In this document: positions 44,896 through 53,588 of the stretch, piece by piece
Layout: each line of letters begins with the position of its first letter
Position numbering within the stretch: the first letter of the stretch is position 1
Source of the DNA: Deltaproteobacteria bacterium
GTDB taxonomy: Bacteria; Desulfobacterota; Desulfarculia; Adiutricales; Adiutricaceae
Direction: 5' to 3'
DNA: 64,000 bases
Assembly (NCBI GenBank): GCA_031276865.1
Contig: JAISMF010000040.1
Location: 1-64,000, forward strand
Notes under the pieces: model-generated
Seen by the model: only the letters and a program-made list of their open reading frames with translations
What the model was told of the DNA's origin: nothing
The model's database searches: none
Made by a program: the position numbers and the translations under genes

Positions 44896-47682
44896 ATGGA
44901 CTACAAAGACAGCCTCAACCTCCCCAAAACCTCCTTCCCCATGAAGGGGAGGCTTTCGGAACTGGAGCCCAAGCTGCTCCAAAAATGGGAGGAGATGGAT
45001 CTCTACTCCCAAATCCTCAAAAAAGGCGAGGGGCGCCCCTTCTGGGTCCTCCACGACGGACCTCCCTACGCCAACGGCAACATCCATCTGGGAACGGCCT
45101 TAAACAAGATCCTCAAGGACATAATCGTCAAGTTCAAGACCATGGACGGCTACCTTTCCCCCTACGTCCCCGGCTGGGACTGCCACGGACTCCCCATCGA
45201 GCACCGGGTGGATCAGGCGCTGGGGAAAAAGAAGCTGGAAATGTCCAAAACGGAGATCCGCGGAAGCTGCCGGGAGTACGCTTCCAAGTACGTGGAGATC
45301 CAGAAGGCCGAGTTTAGGCGCCTGGGGGTTTTGGGAGACTGGAAGGACCCCTACCTCACCATGAGCCGGGACTACGAGGCCGTCACCGCCGGGGAGCTGG
45401 GGACCATGATCCTGGACGGCCGGCTCACCAGGGACAAAAAGCCGGTTCTATGGTGCGGGACCTGCCGCACGGCCCTGGCCGAGGCCGAGGTGGAGTACGC
45501 CGACCACGCGTCCGAGTCCATCTACGTCGCCTTTTCCCTGCCCCCCCGGGAGGCGGAAAAGCTGGGAGGGCGCCTCAAGGATCGCCCCGTCCGGCTCCTC
45601 ATCTGGACCACCACCCCCTGGACCATACCCGCGAACACCGGAATAGCCTACAACCCCCGCTTCGCCTACCAGGCCTTCCTCCATCAGGGAACGGCCTACC
45701 TCATGGCCGCCGATCTGGCCGACGACGTTTTAGCGAAATGCGGCCTAAAGGGCGCGGAGGATCTGGGCCGCGTCGAGGCCGCGGGCCTGGAGGGGCTCTC
45801 GGCCCGGCACCCCCTCTACGAGAGGGAGTCCAAAGTGGTGCCGGCCCTCTACGTCACCGCCGAGCAGGGGACGGGGCTGGTGCACACCGCCCCCGGCCAC
45901 GGCCGGGAGGACTTCGAGACCGGAAGGCTCTGGAAGCTCCCCCTCTTGTCCCCCCTGGACGACGAGGCCCGCTTCACGGACGAGGTGCCGGAATTGGAGG
46001 GAAAGAGGGTCCTGGAATCCGACGAGGCGGTCATCTCGCTCTTGAAAGAAAAGGGGGCCCTTTTGGGCCGGGAGACGATCCGCCACTCCTACCCCCACTG
46101 TTGGCGCTGCAAAAACCCCGTGGTCTTTCGGGCCACCCCCCAGTGGTTCGTGAGCATGGATTTCAAAGACCTTAGAAAACAAAGCCTCGAAGCCGTGGAC
46201 CGGGTGAAGTGGATCCCCTCCCGAGGCCGCGAGCGCATCCGGGGCATGCTGGAAAACCGTCCGGACTGGTGCGTGAGCCGCCAGCGCTCCTGGGGGGTGC
46301 CCATAACCGTCGTCTTTTGCGAGAACTGCGGGGAATGGGTCTACACCCCCGAGATGCGGGAGAGGATTTTGAGCCTCTTTCAAGAGAGGGGCGCGGACGC
46401 CTGGTTCGATCTGGAGATCTCCGAGCTGTTTCCGGAGGGGGTGGAGTGCCCCCGCTGCGGCGGGGGCTTGTTCCGCAAGGAAACCGACATCCTGGACGTG
46501 TGGTTCGATTCGGGCTCCTCCTTCGCGGCCGTGACGGAAAGGAGAAAGGACCTTCCAAACGAGGCGGACATGTATTTGGAGGGAAGCGATCAGCATAGGG
46601 GCTGGTTCCACTCGTCACTCCTCATCTCCGCCGCGAACCGCGCGGGCGAAGCCCCCTACCGGGAGGTGCTCACCCACGGCTACGTGGTGGACGGCAAGGG
46701 GAAGAAGATGAGCAAGTCCCTGGGGAACACCATCGCCCCGGGCGAGGTCGTCAAGAAGTACGGCGCCGACATCCTCCGGCTGTGGACGGCCGGGGAGAAC
46801 TACCAAGACGACATTCGGGTCTCCCCCGAGATCATGGACATGCTGGTGAAGGCCTACTTCACCTTCCGCAACACCTGCCGCTTCCTTTTGGGAAACCTCC
46901 AGGACTTCCGGCCGGATCGAGACGACGTCCCCCCGGAGAAACTCGACGACCCCCTGGACCGCTACGCCTTGTATCTTTTAAACAAGCTCAGGGCGGAAAC
47001 CCGGGAGGCCTACCGGAGCTACGCCTTCCACGACGTCTACCACAAGATGAACGTCTTCATGGGTTTGATGTCCTCCTTCTACCTGGACATACTGAAAGAC
47101 CGCCTCTACACCTTCCATAAGGACGACCCCCGGCGCCGGGGGAGCCGGAGCGTTTTATGGCGGATCCTCAAGGACGCGACCCGGATCATGAGCCCCATCC
47201 TCTCGTTTACCGCCGAAGAGATCTGGAGCCACCTCCCCCCGGAGGAGGGCCTCCCCCAAAGCGTCCATCTGTCCGACTACCCGGAGGCGGACCCCTCCCT
47301 AGACGATCCCCGGCTGGCCTCCGACATGGAGAGGCTCGTGACCGTCCGGGACAGAGTCAACAAGGCCTTGGAGGAGGCCAGAAAAGAGAAGGTCATCGGA
47401 TCCTCTTTGGACGCCGCTGTTGATCTTTTGGCCGGAGGCGAGACCTTGAAGCTCCTGGACGCCTACGAGGGGCGTCTTCCGGAGTTCTTCATCGTCTCCA
47501 CCGTCTTCCTGGAGCCCCTCGAACCACCGGACGGGGCGGAGCTCGAAGGCGACCTCGAATTGCGGGTGAAAGTCTCCCCCTGCCCCCACCCCAAGTGCCC
47601 CCGCTGCTGGACCCGCAACGCTAAAACGGATCCCGCGTCCGGCCTCTGCCCCAAGTGCCAGGCGGCCATGGCCCGGGGGTAG
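44896..47682 (+). CDS. ileS: Isoleucyl-tRNA synthetase
   Basis: 928 residues, a class I synthetase charging tRNA-Ile in the cytosol. The HIGH-type motif is PPYANGNIHLG (about 56-66). The editing domain carries LIWTTTPWTIPANTGIAYNP (about 235-254), and KMSKS is at 604-608. The C-terminal zinc site has CPHPKCPRCW and a final CPKCQ. All key motifs are intact and length is normal for the bacterial type. ATG 44896 is preceded by only weak purine-rich sequence. It stands as a single gene between DedA and dnaX. Confidence 0.96.
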   Translation: MDYKDSLNLPKTSFPMKGRLSELEPKLLQKWEEMDLYSQILKKGEGRPFWVLHDGPPYANGNIHLGTALNKILKDIIVKFKTMDGYLSPYVPGWDCHGLPIEHRVDQALGKKKLEMSKTEIRGSCREYASKYVEIQKAEFRRLGVLGDWKDPYLTMSRDYEAVTAGELGTMILDGRLTRDKKPVLWCGTCRTALAEAEVEYADHASESIYVAFSLPPREAEKLGGRLKDRPVRLLIWTTTPWTIPANTGIAYNPRFAYQAFLHQGTAYLMAADLADDVLAKCGLKGAEDLGRVEAAGLEGLSARHPLYERESKVVPALYVTAEQGTGLVHTAPGHGREDFETGRLWKLPLLSPLDDEARFTDEVPELEGKRVLESDEAVISLLKEKGALLGRETIRHSYPHCWRCKNPVVFRATPQWFVSMDFKDLRKQSLEAVDRVKWIPSRGRERIRGMLENRPDWCVSRQRSWGVPITVVFCENCGEWVYTPEMRERILSLFQERGADAWFDLEISELFPEGVECPRCGGGLFRKETDILDVWFDSGSSFAAVTERRKDLPNEADMYLEGSDQHRGWFHSSLLISAANRAGEAPYREVLTHGYVVDGKGKKMSKSLGNTIAPGEVVKKYGADILRLWTAGENYQDDIRVSPEIMDMLVKAYFTFRNTCRFLLGNLQDFRPDRDDVPPEKLDDPLDRYALYLLNKLRAETREAYRSYAFHDVYHKMNVFMGLMSSFYLDILKDRLYTFHKDDPRRRGSRSVLWRILKDATRIMSPILSFTAEEIWSHLPPEEGLPQSVHLSDYPEADPSLDDPRLASDMERLVTVRDRVNKALEEARKEKVIGSSLDAAVDLLAGGETLKLLDAYEGRLPEFFIVSTVFLEPLEPPDGAELEGDLELRVKVSPCPHPKCPRCWTRNAKTDPASGLCPKCQAAMARG

Positions 47683-47732
47683 CCCGGACCCGACCCGAAA
47701 CCCCCGGGGGTCTTTCCCTTAAACCCCCGGGT

Positions 47733-47776
47733 CTTAAAGTGGTTTTCAAAGCCCCTTAAAGTGGTTTTCAAAGCCC
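47733..47776. repeat. 22-bp direct repeat, two copies
   Basis: Two perfect adjacent units (47733-47754 and 47755-47776), each starting CTTAAAGTGG and ending TTCAAAGCCC, follow ileS. Just before them CCCCCGGGGG and CCCCCGGG form another inverted pair. Confidence 0.85.
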
Positions 47777-47779
47777 CAA

Positions 47780-47806
47780 GGGGCGGCCGGAGTAGCCGGC
47801 CGCCCC
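47780..47806. other. Perfect GC hairpin between ileS and dnaX
   Basis: GGGGCGGCCGG and CCGGCCGCCCC make an 11-bp stem around AGTAG. There is no T-run on either strand. It may mark the end of the ileS message or be a repeat-type hairpin. Confidence 0.6.
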
Positions 47807-47863
47807 CTCCCCGTCCACCCGCGATCGAGCTTTTCAGCCTCCCCCCTTATTCACGGAGCGGCG

Positions 47864-49882
47864 ATGTCCTATCTAGTCTTGGCCCGCAAATACCGTCCCC
47901 GGACCTTCAAGGAGCTCGTGGGCCAGAGCCAGGTCACCGGGAGCCTCACGAGCGCCCTCCGCACGGGCCGGGTGGCCCACGCCTACCTCTTCACCGGCCC
48001 CCGGGGGGTGGGGAAGACCACGGCCGCGAGGCTCTTGGCCATGGCGCTTTCCTGCGAGGCGGAATTGGAGGCCCGGCCCTGCGGGAGCTGCCACTCCTGC
48101 CTCTCCATCCAGAACGGGAACTTAATAGACCTAATCGAGGTGGACGGCGCCTCCAACAACGGCATCGAGCAGATACGCAAGCTGCGTGAGACGGTGAACT
48201 TCCAGCCGGCCAAGAGCCGTTACAAGGTCTACATAATAGACGAGGTGCACGCCCTCTCCATGGCCGCCTTCAACGCCCTGCTGAAGACCCTGGAGGAGCC
48301 CCCCGGCCACGTGGTCTTCATCTTCGCGACGACCGAGGCCCACAAGCTGCCCGCGACCATCCTCTCCCGGTGCCAGCGCTACGACTTCCGGCGCATAAGG
48401 ATGGAGGACATGGTGGCCCGGCTCGAAACCGTGGCGAAGGCGGAAAACATCGAGTGCAACCCCGAGGGCCTCATGATCCTCGCCCGGGAGGCCGAGGGCG
48501 GGCTGCGGGACGCCCTCGGGCTGCTGGATCAGGTGATCGCCACCGCGGGAAAGGTCACGGAGAAGACGGTGAGGGACTCCCTGGGGCTGGTGAGCCCCAG
48601 GCTGGTGGAGGACCTCGCGGAGGCGGCTTTGGCCTCGCAGGTCGAAACCGCCCTCGCCCTTTTAAGCGAGGCCTACGCCCGGGGCTCGGACATCAAGGAG
48701 CTTTCTTTAAGAGCCCTGGAGTTCGTGCGGGATCTGACGCTCTACAAGGCGGGCGCCGGGGTCTCCGAACTCCTCCAACTCACCGACGCCGAGGAAAGCC
48801 GCCTTTCGACCTTGTCGGCCGCCTACAGCCTCCCCGCCCTGCACCGGCACTTCGAATCCTGGCTGAAACTCGCGGGCGAAATAAGCCGCCACCCCCATCC
48901 CCGCTGGCTTTTAGAATCCCACCTCCTGCGCCTCTGCCACGCGGCCCCCCTGGAAAACCTGGCCGAGCTGACCGCCCGCCTGACCAAAAGCCTGGAGGCC
49001 GATCCCGGGGCGGTGAGGGCCTCGGTTAAAATCCTCAAAGACTCCGCCTCCGCCCTCACGGCCGCGGCCCTCGCCCGCCTCGAGGCCGCGCCTCCTTTAA
49101 CCAGCGCGGATCTCCAAGGGGAGACCCCGCTACCTTTCGAGGAATCAGCCGCCCCCGGGCCGCGAAGCGCCCCGCCCGCGGCCTTCGAAGCCCCGAAGGC
49201 GCCGGAGGCCGCGGCTGTGGCCGCGGCCCCAAGCCCCCTCCCCTCTCCGGCCCCCGTCCAGGCCCCCGCCCAGATCGGGGAGGCGCCGAGCGGCCCGGAG
49301 CCCGGCGTGTTGGCCAAAAGCCCCGCCGCCTCTTCTCCGGAGGAGCCACGGGCGGAAGAGACGAGCGGGGAAAGCCTGGTTGAAACTCCGGCGGGACCTC
49401 CGGACGGCTCTCCGGCCGCGCCGCTTTTCTCCGCCCCCGGCCTTTCCAACGAAACCCCAAAAGCCCCGGAGGCGCCCGTTTCCCCGCCTCCCCAGGTGGC
49501 CGCGCCGATTTTCCCGGCTCCCCCGGATTCGCCGCCCGCCCAGGCCGCGGAGGAGGGGAAAGGCCCCGGCCGGAAGAGTCCGCCCCCGCCTCAGCCGGAG
49601 GCGAAGAAGAGAGGCCCGGGCAGAAAAAAGGCCGGGGAGGCCGGGAAAAAGCCGCCGGCCGGACCCTCGGGCGGAGGGCTTTTCGGCAGCCTCTTATCCT
49701 CCTATCCGGAAGAGCGCTCCGACCAGGCGGAAAAGCCCCCGGAACCGCTAAAGCCCCCCGCTCCGGCGGAAAGCGCCCCCGAGGCGGCGGATCAGGCCCC
49801 TCCACCCCCTCCCGCGAAGGAGGGGGCGGAGGATGAAAAAAAAAAATCTGACGGAGACGACGGGCTTCCCTCCGGAAGCTGA
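47864..49882 (+). CDS. dnaX: DNA polymerase III subunit gamma/tau
   Basis: 672 residues. The clamp-loader ATPase is complete: Walker A TGPRGVGKTTAARL (about 44-57), a cysteine cluster CEAELEARPCGSCHSC (about 64-79), Walker B region VYIIDEVHALS, and sensor/SRC motif ATILSRCQR. After domain III (to about 365) comes a long Pro/Ala/Glu-rich linker, and frame 0 ends 12 codons after an A11 tract. No tau-type domain V is seen in frame 0. GGAG five bases before the ATG supports the start. The A-tract, upstream Shine-Dalgarno-like sequence and downstream hairpin look like a recoding site leading into the overlapping ORF 49833-50528. Confidence 0.93.
   Translation: MSYLVLARKYRPRTFKELVGQSQVTGSLTSALRTGRVAHAYLFTGPRGVGKTTAARLLAMALSCEAELEARPCGSCHSCLSIQNGNLIDLIEVDGASNNGIEQIRKLRETVNFQPAKSRYKVYIIDEVHALSMAAFNALLKTLEEPPGHVVFIFATTEAHKLPATILSRCQRYDFRRIRMEDMVARLETVAKAENIECNPEGLMILAREAEGGLRDALGLLDQVIATAGKVTEKTVRDSLGLVSPRLVEDLAEAALASQVETALALLSEAYARGSDIKELSLRALEFVRDLTLYKAGAGVSELLQLTDAEESRLSTLSAAYSLPALHRHFESWLKLAGEISRHPHPRWLLESHLLRLCHAAPLENLAELTARLTKSLEADPGAVRASVKILKDSASALTAAALARLEAAPPLTSADLQGETPLPFEESAAPGPRSAPPAAFEAPKAPEAAAVAAAPSPLPSPAPVQAPAQIGEAPSGPEPGVLAKSPAASSPEEPRAEETSGESLVETPAGPPDGSPAAPLFSAPGLSNETPKAPEAPVSPPPQVAAPIFPAPPDSPPAQAAEEGKGPGRKSPPPPQPEAKKRGPGRKKAGEAGKKPPAGPSGGGLFGSLLSSYPEERSDQAEKPPEPLKPPAPAESAPEAADQAPPPPPAKEGAEDEKKKSDGDDGLPSGS
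49817..49879 (+). promoter_or_regulatory. Candidate recoding (slippage) site in dnaX
   Basis: AAGGAGG (49817-49823) lies 12 bases before an A11 run (49836-49846). A 6-bp hairpin GCTTCC-CTCC-GGAAGC follows at 49864-49879. This has the parts known from dnaX of E. coli (stimulatory Shine-Dalgarno, A-rich slip site, hairpin) and the A-run of Thermus dnaX. A -1 slip enters the frame of the next ORF. The same AAGGAGG could simply serve the ATG at 49833. Confidence 0.55.
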
Positions 49883-50528
49883 AAGCGGAAAGCCCGTCCC
49901 CGGGGAAAGCCCGGCGAACGAGCCGCCCGCTCCGGATTCCCCCGCGAGGGCGGAGCTTTCCGGGTTTCCGGAGTCCCACCGGCCGATCGCCCCGGACGAC
50001 CCGGACGACCCCGACGACCCGGGCCTTCCGGAGGATCCGGAGGACGATCCCCCCGACCTTCCGCCGGACAAGTCCCCAGGCGAGGCCGCGGACGACGCGC
50101 CGCCCCAGGATCCGGAGGAGTCGGCCTGGAGGATCCTGGAATCCCTAGACGATCCCGGCCCCTTCGAGGATGACCTTTCGCCGCCGGAGGATGATTTGAC
50201 GGATCTCCCGGACTTTCCGCCCTTCGGGGGGGGGATCCCGGGGGAGCCCCCCCCCGCGGCCGGAAAACCGGAGGCCCGCGGGGCCTCCGGGCTTTCGGGA
50301 AAGCCCGCGCGGGTCCTTCCGGCCGGAACCTGGACCAGAAAGGAGGGAAGGGTGCTGATCGAGGAGCTTAGGGCCATGGACGAGGTGAAGGACCTGGAGG
50401 AAAGGATCCCGGGTAATTTCGTGGGCTACGAGCACTTCAGAACCGAACCGTCGAGATCGGACATTTTAAGGGAGATGGAGCTCTACGGGGAAAACGGGGA
50501 GGACCAGGAGGATTTCCCGGAAGAATGA
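49833..50528 (+). CDS. Acidic protein overlapping dnaX, or frameshift extension of it
   Basis: 231 residues, extremely acidic and proline-rich (PDDPDDPDDPGLPEDPEDDP at about 53-72). There is a more ordered C-terminal part: TWTRKEGRVLIEELRAMDEV, then ERIPGNFVGYEHFRTEPSRS. It starts inside dnaX, 50 bases before the dnaX stop, in the -1 frame. Its own ATG runs straight into the A11 tract and has AAGGAGG nine bases upstream. It may be an independent coupled protein or the C-terminal part of a longer DnaX product made by slippage. No similarity to tau domain V is apparent by eye. ybaB follows after 46 bases. Confidence 0.6.
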   Translation: MKKKNLTETTGFPPEAESGKPVPGESPANEPPAPDSPARAELSGFPESHRPIAPDDPDDPDDPGLPEDPEDDPPDLPPDKSPGEAADDAPPQDPEESAWRILESLDDPGPFEDDLSPPEDDLTDLPDFPPFGGGIPGEPPPAAGKPEARGASGLSGKPARVLPAGTWTRKEGRVLIEELRAMDEVKDLEERIPGNFVGYEHFRTEPSRSDILREMELYGENGEDQEDFPEE

Positions 50529-50574
50529 AAACCGGGCCCGGAGAGCGCGCGCCCGGTAAAGGAGAAAGAGAGCG

Positions 50575-50901
50575 ATGGATTTTGACGATCTGAAAAATTC
50601 CGGCGTGGCCGAGATGGCCCGAAACATCAAGGAGAAGATGCTCGACTACATTAGCGATTCCCATAGCCGGACGGTGACGGCGTCCGCGGGAGGGGGGATG
50701 GTGACGGTGGTCATGAACATGAACCACCAGGTGGTCTCCCTGGGGATGGAAAAAGAGGTCGTGAATCCGGACGACATCGAGATGCTGAGGGATCTGATCA
50801 TCTCCGCCGTGAACCAGGCCAGCGAGCAGGTGATCCAGGAGATGAGCCGGAAACTGGGGGACATGGCCACCCAACTGAAATTCGACATGCCGCCCGAATG
50901 A
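50575..50901 (+). CDS. ybaB: YbaB/EbfC family nucleoid-associated protein
   Basis: 108 residues, the family's usual size. The conserved core is present: SRTVTASAGGGMVTVVMNMN (about 28-47), VVSLGMEKEVVNPDDIEMLR and DLIISAVNQASEQV. YbaB dimers bind DNA and compact it. AAGGAG ten bases before the ATG gives a good start. It commonly follows dnaX, often with recR next; here the overlapping acidic ORF intervenes and a PHP-like gene follows in place of recR. A 12-bp hairpin lies 48 bases after the stop. Confidence 0.93.
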   Translation: MDFDDLKNSGVAEMARNIKEKMLDYISDSHSRTVTASAGGGMVTVVMNMNHQVVSLGMEKEVVNPDDIEMLRDLIISAVNQASEQVIQEMSRKLGDMATQLKFDMPPE

Positions 50902-50949
50902 GGGAAAGACGCCTCCGGCTCACGCTTCTTAGGCGGCTTGGACTTTTCG

Positions 50950-50978
50950 GAGTTCGGACCCGCGGCGGGTCCGAACTC
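50950..50978 (+). terminator. Strong hairpin after ybaB
   Basis: GAGTTCGGACCC and GGGTCCGAACTC form a perfect 12-bp stem around GCGGC. It has no T-run but would be a very stable stem, and it probably ends or stabilises the dnaX-ybaB transcript. Confidence 0.55.
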
Positions 50979-51044
50979 GTCTAAGGCGAATAAGCCAAAG
51001 GGATCGGCGGGGGGGCCCCCGGCCTCCGGCGGAAAGGAGACTTC

Positions 51045-52181
51045 ATGGGAATAAGCGTCCGGAAGCCGGAGCGGGGCTCCGGCGCCGCCGGAATGGAACC
51101 CGACCGGGAAGATCGGGAGATATTCGAATCCCTCACATCCGTGGATCTCGCTCCGGAGGAGAGGATCCGCGCGGCCTCGCCCGATCAGGCGGACGAGACG
51201 GAAAGGGAGATCCTGGCCCTCCATTTCCATCCGGAATGGGTGCCCCTGGATCTAATCGAGGCGCGCCTGAAGGCGGCCTTTCCCAACGCGGAAAGACGCC
51301 TGGTCGTTCCCACCCAGCACAACGAGCTCCAAGAGATGGACGGATTCGCGGGCGTGGAGGCGGACGTTTACTCCTCCGCCTTCGGCCAGAAAATCCAGCT
51401 CCTCGTCCACCTGAAAAGCGAAAAGCTCGAAAAGGCCGCGAAATTTCAATCCATGATAAAGGAGACCTTCGAATACCGCGCCCTGCAGCTTTTGGACGTT
51501 TTAAAGCAGCTCCAGGACCCGGACGAGGATATCCTCAAAGCGGTTAAAAAAGCCGGTTTCCACGCCGAAAGCGTCGAGGCGGGTAAATATCACGCGGGGA
51601 AGCTGCGGACGCTAATCGAGGAGGGCGGCGTCGTCGGAACTCCCCGGGCCGTGACGCTTAAAAACAGGCTTTTACCCGACTACATCGAAAGAAAGGCGGA
51701 AAAAAGGGACGCGGCCTCCCTGGAGAGGCTGCTTTCCTACGCCGCCCACGTTAAAAACCTGGTGAAGGCGCGCCAGAACCCCGCCTGCTTTCCGGAGGTT
51801 CGGGATCTAGTCGAGGAGGCGCGCTCTTTGGGAGCCGGCGTGATCGTCCCCCATCCGCCCCGCTTCTGGCCGGTCCTTTTAGACGATCTGGACGTGGACG
51901 GCTGGGAGGTCTGGAACTCCTCGTCGCCGGATCACCTGCCGTTTCTAATCGACTGCCTGGAAAGAAGAAAAAGGATTAAAAGGGAGCTTTTAGCCTTCAT
52001 GGGGGACGACACCCACATGTCCTCCAAAATACGGCCCAACAGGCCGACGGGAAAGGAGAACCCCTCAGCCGAGATCGGGTTCCAGCCTCCCTGGAAGGAC
52101 GAGCGGGTGAAAGCCAGGCTGAAAAGCGCCGGACAGAGCCGGGAGCGCACCATAAACGAGTATCTGGAAAGAATTTCCTAA
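51045..52181 (+). CDS. PHP-like metal-dependent hydrolase
   Basis: 378 residues. LALHFHPEWVPLDLIEARLK (about 57-76) carries an H-x-H start like PHP motif I. GVEADVYSS (about 104-112) supplies a downstream acidic group, GAGVIVPHPPRFWPVLLDDL (about 265-284) gives another histidine, and FMGDDTHMSS (about 320-329) provides a final D-x-H. Together these fit a PHP-superfamily phosphoesterase with metal ligands, though some motifs are atypical. No signal peptide. AAGGAG five bases before the ATG supports the start; a second ATG at codon 17 is possible. Substrate unknown; it may be a single-gene unit after the ybaB hairpin. Confidence 0.6.
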   Translation: MGISVRKPERGSGAAGMEPDREDREIFESLTSVDLAPEERIRAASPDQADETEREILALHFHPEWVPLDLIEARLKAAFPNAERRLVVPTQHNELQEMDGFAGVEADVYSSAFGQKIQLLVHLKSEKLEKAAKFQSMIKETFEYRALQLLDVLKQLQDPDEDILKAVKKAGFHAESVEAGKYHAGKLRTLIEEGGVVGTPRAVTLKNRLLPDYIERKAEKRDAASLERLLSYAAHVKNLVKARQNPACFPEVRDLVEEARSLGAGVIVPHPPRFWPVLLDDLDVDGWEVWNSSSPDHLPFLIDCLERRKRIKRELLAFMGDDTHMSSKIRPNRPTGKENPSAEIGFQPPWKDERVKARLKSAGQSRERTINEYLERIS

Positions 52182-52610
52182 AAACCCCCCGAAGCGTTTC
52201 CGGCCGAGGTTCAACCGCGGTTGAAACCGCGGCCGGGAAGGAAAAGACGTGAAAGGCGTCCAAAACGACGCCGCCCTCGCTCGCTCGCTTTGGGCGACTT
52301 GACAAAAAATTCGAAAAATCATATAATATATTTTACGGCGCCCGTACGGAGCTCCAACCCGACCGAGGGTCGCGGGCGCGCCCAAGTCTCGTTTAAACCG
52401 AGACGCTCGTCAAGATAGGCCCGCGGGCCGAAGGAAAAAGAAGTTCAAGCGCCCGGGGCTGTCGTCCTTTGCGAGGCCGCGGATCTCACGCGCGGCGACC
52501 AAAGGGAAACCCTTTTCCCGCGGTGAAAGACGTTTTATGTTTTCACGCGTTTCCGGCGGGAAATTCGAAACGGGCGCCTACCCTCTACGAATAAATTCGC
52601 TCTGAAAGGC

Positions 52611-52880
52611 GCGGCTTTTACAAGTTTCTCCGAAACGGCCCGGATGATCGCCGCCGTTTTCTCCGCCCAGGCGCGTCTGAAATTCGTCTTGATCCCCCCC
52701 CTTCGGCGGCGGAACGGGGCGAGACGAATCATGAACTCCATGCTTATTCAGAACGGTTATCCGCCCTTGATAATTCCTCCGGTCATGAAGGGCGAACGCC
52801 ACCGGACGATTGAACGTTCCGGAACGGAACGGGAATATTCCTTCGCGAATTTCGCCTCCCTCCCGAAGCCGGACAATCAA
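52611..52880 (+). pseudogene. Degraded Fic-domain protein fragment
   Basis: The plus-strand frame reads ARLKFVLIPPLRRRNGARRI, then MNSMLIQNGYPPLIIPPVMK and, after GERHRTIERSG, YSFANFASLP. Intact Fic proteins have H-P-F-x-x-G-N-G-R-x-x-R followed by a hydrophobic MN-L-L-GYPP-II segment, then a Y-PF--F region. Here the catalytic histidine is replaced by isoleucine and the G-N-G-R core by R-N-G-A. A C8 run inside the motif may mark an indel. Fic enzymes AMPylate proteins and often act as toxins. No start or flanking N-terminal part is recognisable. Confidence 0.5.
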
Positions 52881-53302
52881 AGGGGCTTCAGGGGGGTTCG
52901 CGGGCGACGGCCGCGGGCCCGGGGAAAAATAGAGAGCGCCTATTGGATCCGAAACCTCTTAAAGCGGAACGGGAATCACCGCCCTGGGTCGGGTTTTCCA
53001 CGCGGGCGGGGACTCGGGCTTAAAAACGGACACCCGGATGAATTACGCCAAAGCGTCCGGAAAGGGTCGCTTGGGGACTCGGGCGCGAAACGGAGACGGC
53101 GGGCTTCCAGCCTTCACCCGCCCGATTTCGAAAAAAAAGCGCCTCCTTCATGATGGTTTTCTTCTTAGTTAATTTTTTTCATGAATCTCCAAGTTTTTTT
53201 GACGGGTAATTTATTTTCACAACCCCGCGTTTTCGCTTATTCAGGCCCGCGTTTCGAAGCCGCCCTGAAACGGTGATTTTTTTTAAAACGAGATCGGCTC
53301 CC
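52881..53302. other. Intergenic stretch
   Basis: No supported gene. GC-rich to about 53150, then an AT-rich patch before the amphi-Trp gene. 52182-52610, upstream of the Fic fragment, is likewise without a gene and has an AT-rich patch near 52300-52335. Confidence 0.4.
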
Positions 53303-53578
53303 ATGACGAGTAGCAACTTCAGCCATAGTTTCGTAAGCGATCCGGAGGATGTGGCCCGCTATCTTGAAGCCCTGATCGAAGGATTCAGAAAGGGATCCAT
53401 CGCCTTCAAATCCCCGAAGCGGAACGTCATTTTGGAACCCGCGGAAATATTGGACGTGTCCATCGAAGCCGGCGGCCGGAAAGGACGCCAGAGGCTTTCC
53501 TTGAACGTATCCTGGCCGGAAAAAAGCGCCCGGAAAGGCGATAAAACCGAGCGGGGACTTGGACTCGCGGATAAATAA
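53303..53578 (+). CDS. Amphi-Trp domain protein
   Basis: About 91 residues. The pattern DPEDVARYLEALIEGFRKGS, then VILEPAEILDVSIEA and RLSLNVSW fits the amphi-Trp domain (PF20068): a helix, a GxI strand, and beta strands ending in a tryptophan. ATG 53303 is preferred to the upstream in-frame start because similarity begins there; the ribosome binding site is weak. The gene ends 10 bases before the PhoU-like/kinase gene, so the two are probably co-transcribed. Such pairs occur in sulfate-reducing bacteria; I believe they belong to a described but uncharacterised set, from memory only. Function unknown. Confidence 0.65.
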   Translation: MTSSNFSHSFVSDPEDVARYLEALIEGFRKGSIAFKSPKRNVILEPAEILDVSIEAGGRKGRQRLSLNVSWPEKSARKGDKTERGLGLADK

Positions 53579-53588
53579 CGGGCCATTC

